Shown here in pieces: positions 8,154-17,837 of a stretch of DNA of 40,858 nucleotides. A program made the position numbers and the translations under genes. Source of the DNA: Candidatus Neomarinimicrobiota bacterium. Its GTDB lineage: Bacteria > Fidelibacterota > SORT01. The notes under the pieces were generated by a model, which saw only the letters and a program-made list of their open reading frames with translations, did not search any database and was not told the DNA's origin. Within the stretch, counting starts at the first letter, position 1, and each line of letters starts with the position of its first letter. The stretch covers positions 1-40,858 of the forward strand of contig JADFGO010000010.1 in NCBI GenBank assembly GCA_022567655.1, read 5' to 3'.

Positions 8154-9932
8154 TCACTTATGTTCCAACTTAATTCCTAACTCTTTCAGCTGTTCGTCGG
8201 ACACTTCCGACGGCGCTCCTTCCATTAACGCAGAGGCGCTTGTTGTCTTGGGAAAGGCGATAACATCCCGTATCGAATCGACACCGAGCATAGTTGCGAC
8301 GATCCTGTCGAGACCAAGCGCAATTCCGCCATGCGGTGGTGCTCCATAGGATAGCGCCTTCAGCAAAAACCCGAATTTATTCTCCGCTTCCTCAGGTCCG
8401 ATTCCGAGAGAATCAAAGACTTTCGACTGAATTTCTCTGGAATGTATCCTGATGCTTCCCCCTCCGAGCTCGCTCCCGTTGATCACCATATCGTATGCAC
8501 GTGCCTTCACCTTAGACGGGTCGGAATCGAGTAGATCCAAGTCTTCCGATCTCGGCGATGTGAACGGATGATGCACCGCCGTGTACCTCTTTGAATCCTC
8601 ATCCCATTCAAACATCGGAAATCCTGTCACCCAGAGCGGGGAAAACTCACCCGGCTTGATTAGGTTGAGTTTCCGTCCAATCTCTAATCTGAGAGCTCCC
8701 AATCCCTTCAACGCCGAATCGTGTTCATCGGCGGCAAAAAATATCACGTCTCCCTCAGCCGCATTGACCTTTTCAATCAATTCTTTTTGGACATCTTCGG
8801 AAAAATATTTGCTGACTCCACCGCTTAGACTTTCATTCTCTACCTTTGTCCATGATAATCCCTTTAGACCCTGGTTCTTGACGTACTCTGTCAGATCGTC
8901 AATGACCTTCCTGCTGAAAGTTCCACCGGCGGGCGCGGCGATGCAGGCGACGATCCCTCCCTTTTCCACAGCATCCCTGAACACCTGAAATTCTGTTTCA
9001 GCGGTTAATTTCGAGACGTTCGAGATTTCCAACCCGAACCTCAAATCGGGTTTATCGGTGCCATACCTATTCAATGCCTCTTCATATGTCAACGATGGAA
9101 ACGGCAATGATAACTCAACGTCTATGAGCTCCCTGAAGACGGTCCCCATCAGCTCTTCCACCATCTGCTGTACGTGACGCTCCTCTACAAACGACATCTC
9201 GATGTCTATCTGGGTGTGTTCCGGCTGCCTGTCCGCACGGAGGTCTTCGTCCCTGAACGCCTTTACGATCTGGAAATATTTATCGAAACCGGAGATCATC
9301 AACAGCTGTTTATATATCTGCGGCGACTGCGGCAGCGCAAAGAACTTTCCTTTACTTATCCTGCTTGGTACAAGATAATCCCGGGCGCCTTCCGGTGTGG
9401 ATTTTGTCAGCACCGGTGTTTCAATCTCGATAAACCCTTTATTCGCCATGAAATTTCTTACAGATTGATAGAATTCGTGGCGCATGATTATTGCGTCCCG
9501 CAATTTTCTTCGGCGCAGGTCCAAATACCTGTATTCAAGCCGCAGGTCTTCCGATGCTTCCACCTCTTCCCGTATCTCGAAAGGAGGAGTTTCCGCTTCG
9601 CTGAGTAATTCAATTGCATCAGCGTTTACCTCTATCTCACCCGTATCGAGGTCAGGGTTCAGCGTTCCCTCCGGTCGTTCTCCGACCGTTCCGGTTATTT
9701 TTAATACGTCCTCCGCCGAGAGCTTTTCCGCTATTTTAAATCCGTCATCAGGCATTTGAGGGTTGAAAACCACCTGTGTGATACCGTATCTGTCGCGCAA
9801 ATCGACAAAAATCAGCCCGCCGTGGTCGCGCCGCTTCGCTACCCATCCCATCAAAGTCACATCACCGCCGGAATCCTCCTTCCGGAGCTCCCCGCAGAAG
9901 TGTGTTCTCATCCCTTTGTAATGGTCTTTCAT
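8154..9932 (-). CDS. aspS: Aspartyl-tRNA synthetase
   Basis: A 592-residue class II synthetase of bacterial type. The N-terminal OB-fold anticodon-binding domain starts MRTHFCGELRKEDSG and continues GWVAKRRDHGGLIFVDLRDR. The catalytic core carries FIEIETPVLTKSTPEGARDYLVPSR (motif 1 region), FRDEDLRADRQPEHTQIDIE (motif 2), and GIALGLDRIVATMLG (motif 3). The bacterial GAD insertion lies between about residues 290 and 420, and the C-terminus ends AFPKTTSASALM. The protein attaches aspartate to tRNA-Asp in the cytoplasm. Whether it also charges tRNA-Asn cannot be decided by eye. The in-frame ATG at residue 8 is an alternative start. It stands alone, with 128 bp before the lipoprotein gene. Confidence 0.97.
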   Translation of the reverse strand: MKDHYKGMRTHFCGELRKEDSGGDVTLMGWVAKRRDHGGLIFVDLRDRYGITQVVFNPQMPDDGFKIAEKLSAEDVLKITGTVGERPEGTLNPDLDTGEIEVNADAIELLSEAETPPFEIREEVEASEDLRLEYRYLDLRRRKLRDAIIMRHEFYQSVRNFMANKGFIEIETPVLTKSTPEGARDYLVPSRISKGKFFALPQSPQIYKQLLMISGFDKYFQIVKAFRDEDLRADRQPEHTQIDIEMSFVEERHVQQMVEELMGTVFRELIDVELSLPFPSLTYEEALNRYGTDKPDLRFGLEISNVSKLTAETEFQVFRDAVEKGGIVACIAAPAGGTFSRKVIDDLTEYVKNQGLKGLSWTKVENESLSGGVSKYFSEDVQKELIEKVNAAEGDVIFFAADEHDSALKGLGALRLEIGRKLNLIKPGEFSPLWVTGFPMFEWDEDSKRYTAVHHPFTSPRSEDLDLLDSDPSKVKARAYDMVINGSELGGGSIRIHSREIQSKVFDSLGIGPEEAENKFGFLLKALSYGAPPHGGIALGLDRIVATMLGVDSIRDVIAFPKTTSASALMEGAPSEVSDEQLKELGIKLEHK

Positions 9933-10088
9933 ATTCTATTCAATAATTTACTTAAACAGAGTTTAAAGATAATCGTGAAGACGGTTTGTTGGTAGGAAAT
10001 AATAATCAGTAAACTAACTAAAGATTTCTGAAAATACCTCGTCTATTTTTTTAGATAAATCAATTACAAAATTTTAACATGTTGTGGC

Positions 10089-10118
10089 ACGCACACGGCG
10101 GATGCCGGGTGTGTGCGT
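10089..10118. repeat. Inverted repeat with nested stem, downstream of atpC
   Basis: The outer arms ACGCACAC and GTGTGCGT pair over 8 bp. Inside them CGGC and GCCG form a 4-bp stem with a GGAT loop. On the minus strand it lies after the atp operon and before aspS. It is followed at a distance by TTAAAATTTT, so it could act as a transcript end or mRNA-stabilising structure. Confidence 0.5.
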
Positions 10119-10137
10119 TTACCGGTCATCGTCTTAC

Positions 10138-10167
10138 GCAGTCATCCCGAATCTTCGGGATGACTGC
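10138..10167. repeat. REP-like perfect hairpin (13-bp stem) after atpC
   Basis: The arms GCAGTCATCCCGA and TCGGGATGACTGC are perfectly complementary around a 4-base loop. It starts 32 bases past the atpC stop. The T run lies upstream of the stem on the minus strand and downstream (as an A run) on the plus strand. It therefore does not look like a standard intrinsic terminator of the atp operon. The TCATCCCGAA...TTCGGGATGA core resembles dispersed extragenic palindromes. Only one copy is in the window. Confidence 0.55.
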
Positions 10168-10198
10168 TGCACAAAAAAATAGTTAATTAGAGAACTGT

Positions 10199-10603
10199 TT
10201 ACTTCTTGCCGGCTATCTTCAGCCGGTTTTTCGCTCGATTCATTGCGCTGTGCGCCCTGTCCATGTCGAGTCCGGCACCTCGCTCTTTGAGTCTCTCTCT
10301 AGCTCTGTCGAGAGAGTTTTGTGCCCGTTCAACGTCTATCTCTTCCGGGAGCTCCGCTGTTTCCACGAGGAAGAGAATCTTATCCCTCTGGACTTCACAA
10401 TAGCCGCCGCTGGCAGCCAAGATCTTTTTCTCACCCTCCATGTCAATCCGGAGCTCGCCCGATTTAAGTCCGATAATAGCCGGAATATGCCTTGGTAACA
10501 CTCCGAACTGTCCGTCGACGCCGGCTGCACGAACATGACCTACCTCATTGAATGTCCTTATCGAAGTCGGTGTAACTACTTCTACAGTGAACGTTTCAGC
10601 CAT
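10199..10603 (-). CDS. atpC: ATP synthase F1 subunit epsilon
   Basis: A 134-residue subunit of the central stalk. The N-terminal beta-sandwich has the family pattern FTVEVVTPTSIRTF, GVDGQFGVLPRHIPAI and GELRI, followed by a C-terminal helical hairpin rich in Arg and Ala (RAQNSLDRARERLKERG). The C-terminal helices can inhibit ATP hydrolysis in other bacteria. It is the last atp gene, 3 bp after atpD, and is followed by two hairpins. Confidence 0.95.
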   Translation of the reverse strand: MAETFTVEVVTPTSIRTFNEVGHVRAAGVDGQFGVLPRHIPAIIGLKSGELRIDMEGEKKILAASGGYCEVQRDKILFLVETAELPEEIDVERAQNSLDRARERLKERGAGLDMDRAHSAMNRAKNRLKIAGKK

Positions 10604-10606
10604 ATG

Positions 10607-12007
<1,401 letters not shown>

Positions 12008-12051
12008 TTAGTCCTTGAATTATTCGATATTAAGATATCTGTAATTATCAA

Positions 12052-12152
12052 AACCGCTAAAGCGGTTAAAAGAAGTTGCTGTCTCACTAACCCCCGACTT
12101 AAGTCGGGGGTTAACGGCATGAAATATATAAATATGAACCGTTTTAACGGTT
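12052..12152. repeat. Symmetrical three-hairpin REP-like element inside the atp operon
   Basis: Three inverted repeats stand in a row. At 12052-12067 AACCGC and GCGGTT flank a TAAA loop. At 12088-12113 there is a perfect 26-bp palindrome whose core is CCCCCGACTTAAGTCGGGGG. At 12137-12152 AACCGT and ACGGTT flank a TTTA loop. The outer hairpins are near reverse complements of one another (one base of the arm differs), so the whole block is roughly mirror-symmetrical about the central palindrome. It fills most of the atpG-atpD spacer and codes for nothing visible. Confidence 0.75.
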
Positions 12153-12192
12153 TCGATAAAAGGTCGGTAATAAATATTTATCACTGCTTTCA

Positions 12193-13107
12193 TCAATCCT
12201 TCAGCGCTTCCGCTCCGCCGACTATATCAAGCAGGTCTCTCGTGATTGAACTCTGTCTCGCCTTGTTGTATGAGAGCTGCAGTTCTTCGATCATCTCCTC
12301 AGCGGCATCTGTTGCGTTTTCCATGGCGGTCATCCGAGCGCCCTGCTCGGATGCGTTGGATTCGAGAAGTATCCTCCACATCTGAACACCAAGATACTTG
12401 GGGACGATAGCGTTTACCACCGCTTCCACTGAAGGCTCAAAAAGCATATCACCGGATAACGGCGAAGCGTAATCCTTTTCGCTATCCTCATCATCTTCTT
12501 TTGCACCGGGCATAAATTCCTCCCTCGCGTCACCCGGTTTAAGCGGTAGAAAGCGTTCCGCTATCAGGTCCTGTTTTACCGCTGATTTGAACTCATGGTA
12601 AATCACGTCCACCCTGTCCAAGTCATGCGAAAGATATTGCGAACTGATGGTTTCCGTCACTTCCACTGCGTGATTGAAATTGAGCTCCTTCGAAAAATTT
12701 ATGTACGACGCTATCAGATCGTAATTCCGGTTTTTGAAGAAATCACGCGCCTTCCTTCCGACAGCGATCAGTTTCGTATTTTCCCTGCCGTTTGCCGCGA
12801 TTATCTCTTCGGCTTTGTGAAGAACGTTTGTGTTGAACGATCCGCAGAGACCCCGGTCCGAAGTCACAACTACCGTACAAAACTTCTTCGGTTCCCGTAT
12901 CGCCAATAACGGATTCAGCTCCGACTCCACTTGTGGTATCAAATCGTTTAAAAGGTCTCTTATCCTGTAAGCGTATGGTCTGGCTTGTATTATTGCTGCC
13001 TGCGCGCGTCTGAGCTTGACGGTGGCGACCATCTTCATTGCGCGGGTAACCTGTTCGATCCCCTTTACCGACGACATGCGGGATTTTATTTCTTTGAGTG
13101 TCGCCAC
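12193..13107 (-). CDS. atpG: ATP synthase F1 subunit gamma
   Basis: A 304-residue central-stalk subunit. The N-terminal helix ATLKEIKSRMSSVKGIEQVTRAMKMVA and the C-terminal EMIEELQLSYNKARQSSITRDLLDIVGGAEAL are the two halves of the rotor coiled coil. VVTSDRGLCGSFNTNV near 78 is the conserved globular-domain motif. An acidic insert near residues 200-225 (EFMPGAKEDDEDSEKDYASP) makes it slightly longer than usual. The start is GTG 13107, whose G shares a base with the atpA TAG stop, with GAGG just upstream. Confidence 0.96.
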   Translation of the reverse strand: MATLKEIKSRMSSVKGIEQVTRAMKMVATVKLRRAQAAIIQARPYAYRIRDLLNDLIPQVESELNPLLAIREPKKFCTVVVTSDRGLCGSFNTNVLHKAEEIIAANGRENTKLIAVGRKARDFFKNRNYDLIASYINFSKELNFNHAVEVTETISSQYLSHDLDRVDVIYHEFKSAVKQDLIAERFLPLKPGDAREEFMPGAKEDDEDSEKDYASPLSGDMLFEPSVEAVVNAIVPKYLGVQMWRILLESNASEQGARMTAMENATDAAEEMIEELQLSYNKARQSSITRDLLDIVGGAEALKD

Positions 13108-14624
13108 TATGCCTCTTTTGCTTTAAATGAGTTTACGAAACTTTCGACTGCAGCGCCCAGTTTACCCATGAGCTCATCGGAGATTTCCTTTTTGGTGTCA
13201 ATTTCCTTTAGGATCTCCGGGTGTTCCTGTTCCATATAATCGTCAAACTCAACAGCGAATTGAACGATCTTTTCAGCCGGAATTACATCCAAGTGTCCTT
13301 TCGTTCCGGCGAAAATTATCGCAATCTGATTTCCGAATTTCATCGGCTTGAACTGGTTTTGTTTTAGAACCTCGACGAGCCGTTCGCCCCTTGTCAGCTG
13401 CGCCAGAGTCGCCTTGTCGAGGTCGGACCCGAACTTGGCAAATCCCTCGATTTCCCTGTACTGAGCCAGGTCTATCTTGAGGGAGCCAGCCACCTGTTTC
13501 ATGGCTTTTATCTGAGCGTTTGAACCGACTCGCGACACAGATATCCCGACGTTGATTGCGGGTCTTATTCCCGCATAAAAGAGATCGTTCTCTAAGAATA
13601 TCTGACCATCCGTTATAGAAATAACGTTTGTCGGGATATATGCGGACACGTCGCTCAACTGCGTTTCGATTATCGGCAGAGCGGTCAGAGATCCTCCGCC
13701 CAGTTTATTGCTCATCTTCGCAGCGCGTTCCAACAACCTTGAGTGGAGATAGAACACGTCTCCCGGATACGCCTCACGCCCCGGCGGCCGTCTCAGCAAA
13801 AGGGAAATCTGCCTGTAAGACCAGGCATGTTTTGAAAGATCGTCATAAACTATTAATGCATGCTCCCCCTTATCCCTGAAATATTCCCCGATGGCGGCTC
13901 CTGCGTACGGAGCGATAAACTGCATCGGTGCGGGGTCAGAAGCGTTAGCGGCTACTACCACTGTGTGCTCCATCGCGCCGTGATCTTCAAGCGTCTGGAT
14001 GACCGCCATTACAGTGGATGCCTTCTGACCGATCGCCACGTAAATGCATTTCACGTCACCGCCCTTCTGGTTAATGATCGTGTCAATCGCTATGGCAGTT
14101 TTCCCGGTTTGCCTGTCGCCGATTATCAGCTCCCTCTGGCCTCGTCCGATAGGGATCATGGAATCTATAGATTTTATTCCGGTGGCAAGCGGTTCCTTCA
14201 CAGGCTGCCTCGAGATGACGCCCGGCGCCTTTTTTTCTATAGGCAGTGTTGCTTCCGGGGTTATACTGCCTTTTCCATCGAGGGGCTGACCGATAGGATT
14301 TACCACTCTTCCCATCATCTCTTCCCCAACACCGATTTCGACTATCTTGCCGGTCCGTTTTGCAGTGTCACCTTCCTTGATCTCTCTGTCGTCACCGAAA
14401 AGAATTATACCCACATTGTCCGCTTCAAGATTCAGCGCCATACCGAATACGCCGCCGGGAAATTCTATCAGCTCGGAAGCCATCGCCTTTTCGAGCCCCA
14501 CTACACGGGCAATGCCGTCACCTACCATAATAACTTCGCCTACTTCGTCAACGTCGACGGTTACCTCGAAATCCTCGATCTGTTTTTTTAGCAGTGAAGT
14601 TATTTCTTCGGTTTTAATAGCCAT
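13107..14624 (-). CDS. atpA: ATP synthase F1 subunit alpha
   Basis: A 505-residue non-catalytic nucleotide-binding subunit. Walker A is [13 protein letters not shown] near 170, and Walker B is [17 protein letters not shown] near 260. The arginine finger lies in [13 protein letters not shown] near 373. The N-terminus [22 protein letters not shown] is typical. It is followed by atpG with a one-base overlap and lies 19 bp after atpH, in the standard order. Confidence 0.98.
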   Translation of the reverse strand: MAIKTEEITSLLKKQIEDFEVTVDVDEVGEVIMVGDGIARVVGLEKAMASELIEFPGGVFGMALNLEADNVGIILFGDDREIKEGDTAKRTGKIVEIGVGEEMMGRVVNPIGQPLDGKGSITPEATLPIEKKAPGVISRQPVKEPLATGIKSIDSMIPIGRGQRELIIGDRQTGKTAIAIDTIINQKGGDVKCIYVAIGQKASTVMAVIQTLEDHGAMEHTVVVAANASDPAPMQFIAPYAGAAIGEYFRDKGEHALIVYDDLSKHAWSYRQISLLLRRPPGREAYPGDVFYLHSRLLERAAKMSNKLGGGSLTALPIIETQLSDVSAYIPTNVISITDGQIFLENDLFYAGIRPAINVGISVSRVGSNAQIKAMKQVAGSLKIDLAQYREIEGFAKFGSDLDKATLAQLTRGERLVEVLKQNQFKPMKFGNQIAIIFAGTKGHLDVIPAEKIVQFAVEFDDYMEQEHPEILKEIDTKKEISDELMGKLGAAVESFVNSFKAKEA

Positions 14625-14643
14625 TCTTACTCCTGATATTCAA

Positions 14644-15180
14644 CTAAGTTAAAAGTTCTTTACGCATCCGTGCCAATTTCCCTCTCACAGAGCCATCTAT
14701 GACCGTGTTCCCGACCCTCAGTATCATCCCGCCTATAATAGACGGATCAACTTTTGAATCGAGAACCACATCTTTTTCTAATTTCTCCTCAAGACTCTCC
14801 TTGATACGCGAAACCATCTCACTTTCCAAACTCTCCGGGGTGGTGGCGATAACTAATACTTTATTCTTTGAACCGAGAGCCTTACGGTCGAACAGATCGG
14901 ATATGTCGGGGATCAACTCCTGCTTTTTGTTATCGATCAACGTCTTCATGAATTTCGATAATAACGGAGTGAAACTTTCCTTCATGGCACTCTTAATAGT
15001 CTTTAACTTTTGACCGGTCTCGATCCTAAACGAGAATATGAAAGCCCTGAACTCCGGTAAAGTCCTGAATACATGCTTTAACAGTCCCAAGCCCTCGGAA
15101 ATCTGATCGATTTCCGAATTCTTTTTTGACAGATCAAACAGCGCTGAGGTATATTTTCGGGCTGCGGTTAAATCTTTCAT
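14644..15180 (-). CDS. atpH: ATP synthase F1 subunit delta
   Basis: A 178-residue peripheral-stalk subunit (OSCP homologue). The N-terminal helical domain begins AARKYTSALFDLSKKN, and the C-terminus carries DSKVDPSIIGGMILRVGNTVIDGSVRGKL, the recognisable delta signature. It joins the b-subunit stalk to the top of F1. Its ATG overlaps the atpF stop by 4 bp. Confidence 0.94.
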   Translation of the reverse strand: MKDLTAARKYTSALFDLSKKNSEIDQISEGLGLLKHVFRTLPEFRAFIFSFRIETGQKLKTIKSAMKESFTPLLSKFMKTLIDNKKQELIPDISDLFDRKALGSKNKVLVIATTPESLESEMVSRIKESLEEKLEKDVVLDSKVDPSIIGGMILRVGNTVIDGSVRGKLARMRKELLT

Positions 15181-15677
15181 CCCTCTTTTGCCATACTCTT
15201 CATCGTATCCTCGATCAATTTCATCTGGTCGTCGGCTGACAGGTTCTTCTTTATCATCTTTTCCGCAGCTAAAATTGAGATATCAACCACAACCTTTTTT
15301 ATCTCGTTTAAAGCTTCTGCTTTCTCGGCGCTTATTTCTTTTTTAGCCTTCTCTACCAAAGAAGCAGACCTCTTGTTCGCCTCTTCGATTATCTCGGCTT
15401 TGGTCCGCTCCGCCGATTCTTTTCCTGAAGCTATGATCTTCCGAACTTCATCCCGTGCCTCAGCAAGTTTGGAGTTGTATTCTTCGAGAGTTTTCTCCGA
15501 CTTTTGCTGAGCCTCTTCCGCCTTTTTCATGGCATCGTGGATCGTCGATTCCCGTCGGTCAAGATTGTCTAAAAGCGGACCCCACAGATACTTTTTCAAG
15601 ACAACCAGCAGGAGTAAAAAAGTGATCGTAGACCAGAATACTAGTCCGAAACTTACGTCTAATAGGGTAAATTCCAT
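15177..15677 (-). CDS. atpF: ATP synthase F0 subunit b
   Basis: A 166-residue stator subunit. A single N-terminal membrane segment (FGLVFWSTITFLLLLVVLKK) is followed by a long, highly charged helix with the KAEEAQQKSEKTLEEYNSKL pattern of the dimeric b stalk. There is a single b gene and no b-prime, as usual outside phototrophs. It lies 11 bp after atpE. Confidence 0.95.
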   Translation of the reverse strand: MEFTLLDVSFGLVFWSTITFLLLLVVLKKYLWGPLLDNLDRRESTIHDAMKKAEEAQQKSEKTLEEYNSKLAEARDEVRKIIASGKESAERTKAEIIEEANKRSASLVEKAKKEISAEKAEALNEIKKVVVDISILAAEKMIKKNLSADDQMKLIEDTMKSMAKEG

Positions 15678-15688
15678 CTGTTGTTCGC

Positions 15689-15925
15689 CTATTCTCCTGT
15701 GAGGACTATCAACAATATGGTAACGATTATCGAGAAAAATGCCACACCCTCGATAAGCGCTGCCGCTACTATCATGGCGCCTCTTATTTCGCCGGCTGCT
15801 TCGGGTTGTCTCCCGATACTCTCCATGGCAGCTCTACCGATATTTCCGATACCGATAGCGGTTCCTATGGTGATCAATCCTGCTCCGATTCCCGCAGCGA
15901 GCCACGCTAATCCCTGTGAACCCAT
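15689..15925 (-). CDS. atpE: ATP synthase F0 subunit c
   Basis: A 78-residue hairpin of two membrane helices. Helix 1 carries GAGLITIGTAIGIG and the polar loop RQPEAAGE. Helix 2 carries the ion-binding carboxylate, Glu59, in AALIEGVAFF. The residue after the Glu is Gly, not the Ser or Thr seen in sodium-binding rings, and the Gln of helix 1 used for sodium is not apparent, so the ring is probably proton-coupled. That coupling call is inference from motif comparison. Confidence 0.95.
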   Translation of the reverse strand: MGSQGLAWLAAGIGAGLITIGTAIGIGNIGRAAMESIGRQPEAAGEIRGAMIVAAALIEGVAFFSIIVTILLIVLTGE

Positions 15926-15965
15926 CTAATTATCTCCTTAATTTATTTATTTTCTATTCTATTTA

Positions 15966-16769
15966 TCAATGGTCGGGGTTTAAACTCATCCCGACAAAAA
16001 TAGCCGAAAGATATGTGAATACATAGGTCTGAATGAGGATAATAAGTACTTCGAGGATGCTCATAGCAAGGTTGATTGCTATGCTGAACGGCGCTAACAG
16101 CCAGCTTTTCAATATGTAGATCAATCCGAATAAGGTTAATATCACTATATGACCGGCGATCATATTGGCAAACAGCCGGATACATAACGCAAATGATTTT
16201 GTGAACAACCCTATAATTTCTGCCACAACTAATATCGGGAGAATAAAAGCGGGAACGCCGGGCGGTACAAAGGATTTTAAGAACCCGCCGACTCCGTTCT
16301 TATGGATGCTTCCGAAAATTATGGTGAGAAACGTTATGCTCGCCAGCATTCCCGTAACGCTCAGGCTTCCGGTGGGATTAGCGAAGTATGGTATCATTCC
16401 TATAGTGTTATTTATCAACACAAAGAAAAAGAACGTGATAAACAGCGGCATAAAACGTTTCCAGTCATCGTGCAGGTTCGGCTTTACTATGTCATCACGA
16501 ATAAATTGTACTATCGCTTCCAACGCCTGCGCCAATCTTCCCTTCGGAACAAGCTCTAAATTATTTCTGACAATGAACGCTACGCCAAAAAGCATAGCCG
16601 CGGCAATCCACATAAATACCGTAAGTTTGGTTATCGACAGGTCCAATCCGAACACTTCTATAGGTATCCAGACCTGGTCGCTCACTTCATGAAAAATATC
16701 CCTCACAACATGTACCGGATCAATATCATCTAAGCTGTGGATTTGCTTTGATCCTTCAGATAACAACAT
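15966..16769 (-). CDS. atpB: ATP synthase F0 subunit a
   Basis: A 267-residue integral membrane subunit forming the ion half-channels. The essential Arg is Arg198 in SFALCIRLFANMIAGHIV. PNLHDDWKRFMPLFITFFFFVL followed by NTIGMIPYFANPTGSLSVT is the conserved middle region. The last two helices (LAPFSIAINLAMSILEVLIILIQTYVFTYLSAIF) close the fold. It is read directly after the AtpI-like gene (0 bp gap) and 40 bp before atpE. Confidence 0.96.
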   Translation of the reverse strand: MLLSEGSKQIHSLDDIDPVHVVRDIFHEVSDQVWIPIEVFGLDLSITKLTVFMWIAAAMLFGVAFIVRNNLELVPKGRLAQALEAIVQFIRDDIVKPNLHDDWKRFMPLFITFFFFVLINNTIGMIPYFANPTGSLSVTGMLASITFLTIIFGSIHKNGVGGFLKSFVPPGVPAFILPILVVAEIIGLFTKSFALCIRLFANMIAGHIVILTLFGLIYILKSWLLAPFSIAINLAMSILEVLIILIQTYVFTYLSAIFVGMSLNPDH

Positions 16770-17153
16770 CTATACCTTCTTCAAGCTCCTAAAATCAAAC
16801 CTCATTATGTACAGAACCTCAAAGATAAATAAGAGAAAGTAAATAGCAACCAGAAATATCATAAAATCTTTCGCATTTAAGTCCGTAAAATATTTTACGA
16901 TGATATACGCCGAGACAATCACTGAAAATTTGCCTGCGAAGCTAAAAAAAACACCTTTAAGAATCCTCTTATAGTCCCCTTTGGAACTCCATTCTCTAAC
17001 GAGGCTGCTTAGCTCCATTATTAAAAATGCGGTTAAAATGGATAACCCAAACGTAATAGTGTCGACTTGAACAAAGCTGTTAAATATCAAATATACGATA
17101 CTTGATGATATCAGTGTTACAGCCGCCCCGAGAATATGGAAGTTACTTAGCAT
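16770..17153 (-). CDS. AtpI-like four-helix membrane protein
   Basis: A 127-residue protein with about four hydrophobic segments (roughly residues 7-26, 32-48, 68-88 and 97-116) and basic loops, ending in KKV. It lies between atpZ and atpB, abutting atpB, which is the position of ATP synthase subunit I. AtpI and AtpZ proteins are known to assist c-ring assembly or magnesium supply. Sequence similarity to AtpI is too weak for me to call by motif, so the name rests on size, topology and position. Confidence 0.68.
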   Translation of the reverse strand: MLSNFHILGAAVTLISSSIVYLIFNSFVQVDTITFGLSILTAFLIMELSSLVREWSSKGDYKRILKGVFFSFAGKFSVIVSAYIIVKYFTDLNAKDFMIFLVAIYFLLFIFEVLYIMRFDFRSLKKV

Positions 17154-17184
17154 TCATCCTCGATTTGCAACCGGCAGATGAGAG

Positions 17185-17400
17185 TTATTCCTGCCGATAT
17201 AGTTTTCTCATAAAGTATATAAAGGATATTGCGCCAAAGATGATTCCGATTATCAAGAACAGCGGAAGAGTGGAAAATTTGATGTCCAGCCAATATCCGC
17301 CGAGGAGATAAAAAGCGAATGAGCCAGCCACCTGAATGCCGAATGAGAAATACCTGTTACTGAGTTTAAGCTTTCCGTTATCCTCACCAGTTTCCGGCAA
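17185..17400 (-). CDS. atpZ: AtpZ-family small membrane protein
   Basis: A 71-residue protein with two membrane helices. IQVAGSFAFYLLGGYWLDIKF is the hallmark of the AtpZ/AtpI family (PF09527), with the GYWLD turn, and is followed by LPLFLIIGIIFGAISFIYFM. Family members sit at the head of atp operons and are proposed to help F0 assembly. It lies 5 bp after the bactofilin stop. Confidence 0.85.
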   Translation of the reverse strand: MPETGEDNGKLKLSNRYFSFGIQVAGSFAFYLLGGYWLDIKFSTLPLFLIIGIIFGAISFIYFMRKLYRQE

Positions 17401-17405
17401 CAGTT

Positions 17406-17822
17406 TCAGCTCATTTTTATTTTGAAATTCGGTTCCCCTTTGTCGAGTTCCTTCTCATCGGAGTCCGAGTCACCGTTCTTGGAAAGCATTACGCTTCTGC
17501 CTTCAAAAGTTGCACCCTCTTCGATCTTGAGCCGGGCAGTTTTCAGGTCTCCCATTAACCGCGATTTCGGACCGAGGACGGCGCTCTCCTGCGCGTCCAG
17601 ATCCCCCTCGATCACCCCGCCGATCAGAGCCGAATTTGCCTTTACGTTTCCTTTTATTATACCGGTAGTCCCTACTCGAATAGTCATTTCAGTAGATACG
17701 TTTCCTGTGATCGTCCCGTTAATCAGCAAACTGTTTATCCCTTTTACGTTTCCCTCGATCAGGGTACCCTGTCCGATCATAGTCTCGATCCTCTCGGCTT
17801 GCTTCCTTTCAAACTTCTTCAT
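17406..17822 (-). CDS. Bactofilin (polymer-forming cytoskeletal protein)
   Basis: A 138-residue protein with the DUF583/bactofilin beta-helix. It has repeating short turns such as TLIEGNVKGINSLLINGTITGNV, IKGNVKANSALIGGVIEGDL and AVLGPKSRLMGDLKTARLKIEEGATFEG. The short N-terminal and Asp/Glu-rich C-terminal tails are expected to be disordered. Bactofilins self-assemble into filaments without nucleotide and often position peptidoglycan hydrolases or ParA-type systems. Here the gene lies 15 bp after an M23 peptidase and near parAB, which fits that role. Confidence 0.92.
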   Translation of the reverse strand: MKKFERKQAERIETMIGQGTLIEGNVKGINSLLINGTITGNVSTEMTIRVGTTGIIKGNVKANSALIGGVIEGDLDAQESAVLGPKSRLMGDLKTARLKIEEGATFEGRSVMLSKNGDSDSDEKELDKGEPNFKIKMS

Positions 17823-17837
17823 ATTCTCTTTTTATCC

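Noticed and set aside
8581-9608. Plus-strand frames of 130-145 codons opposite aspS
   Set aside because: They are antisense shadows of a fully conserved synthetase and show no domain or ribosome binding site.
13860-14591. A 243-codon plus-strand frame opposite atpA
   Set aside because: It is the mirror of a highly conserved subunit, with Tyr/His/Arg-rich composition typical of antisense translation.
15689-15925. Sodium-dependent ATP synthase c ring
   Set aside because: The ion-binding Glu59 is followed by Gly-Val rather than the Ser/Thr of sodium rings, and the helix-1 Gln is not evident.
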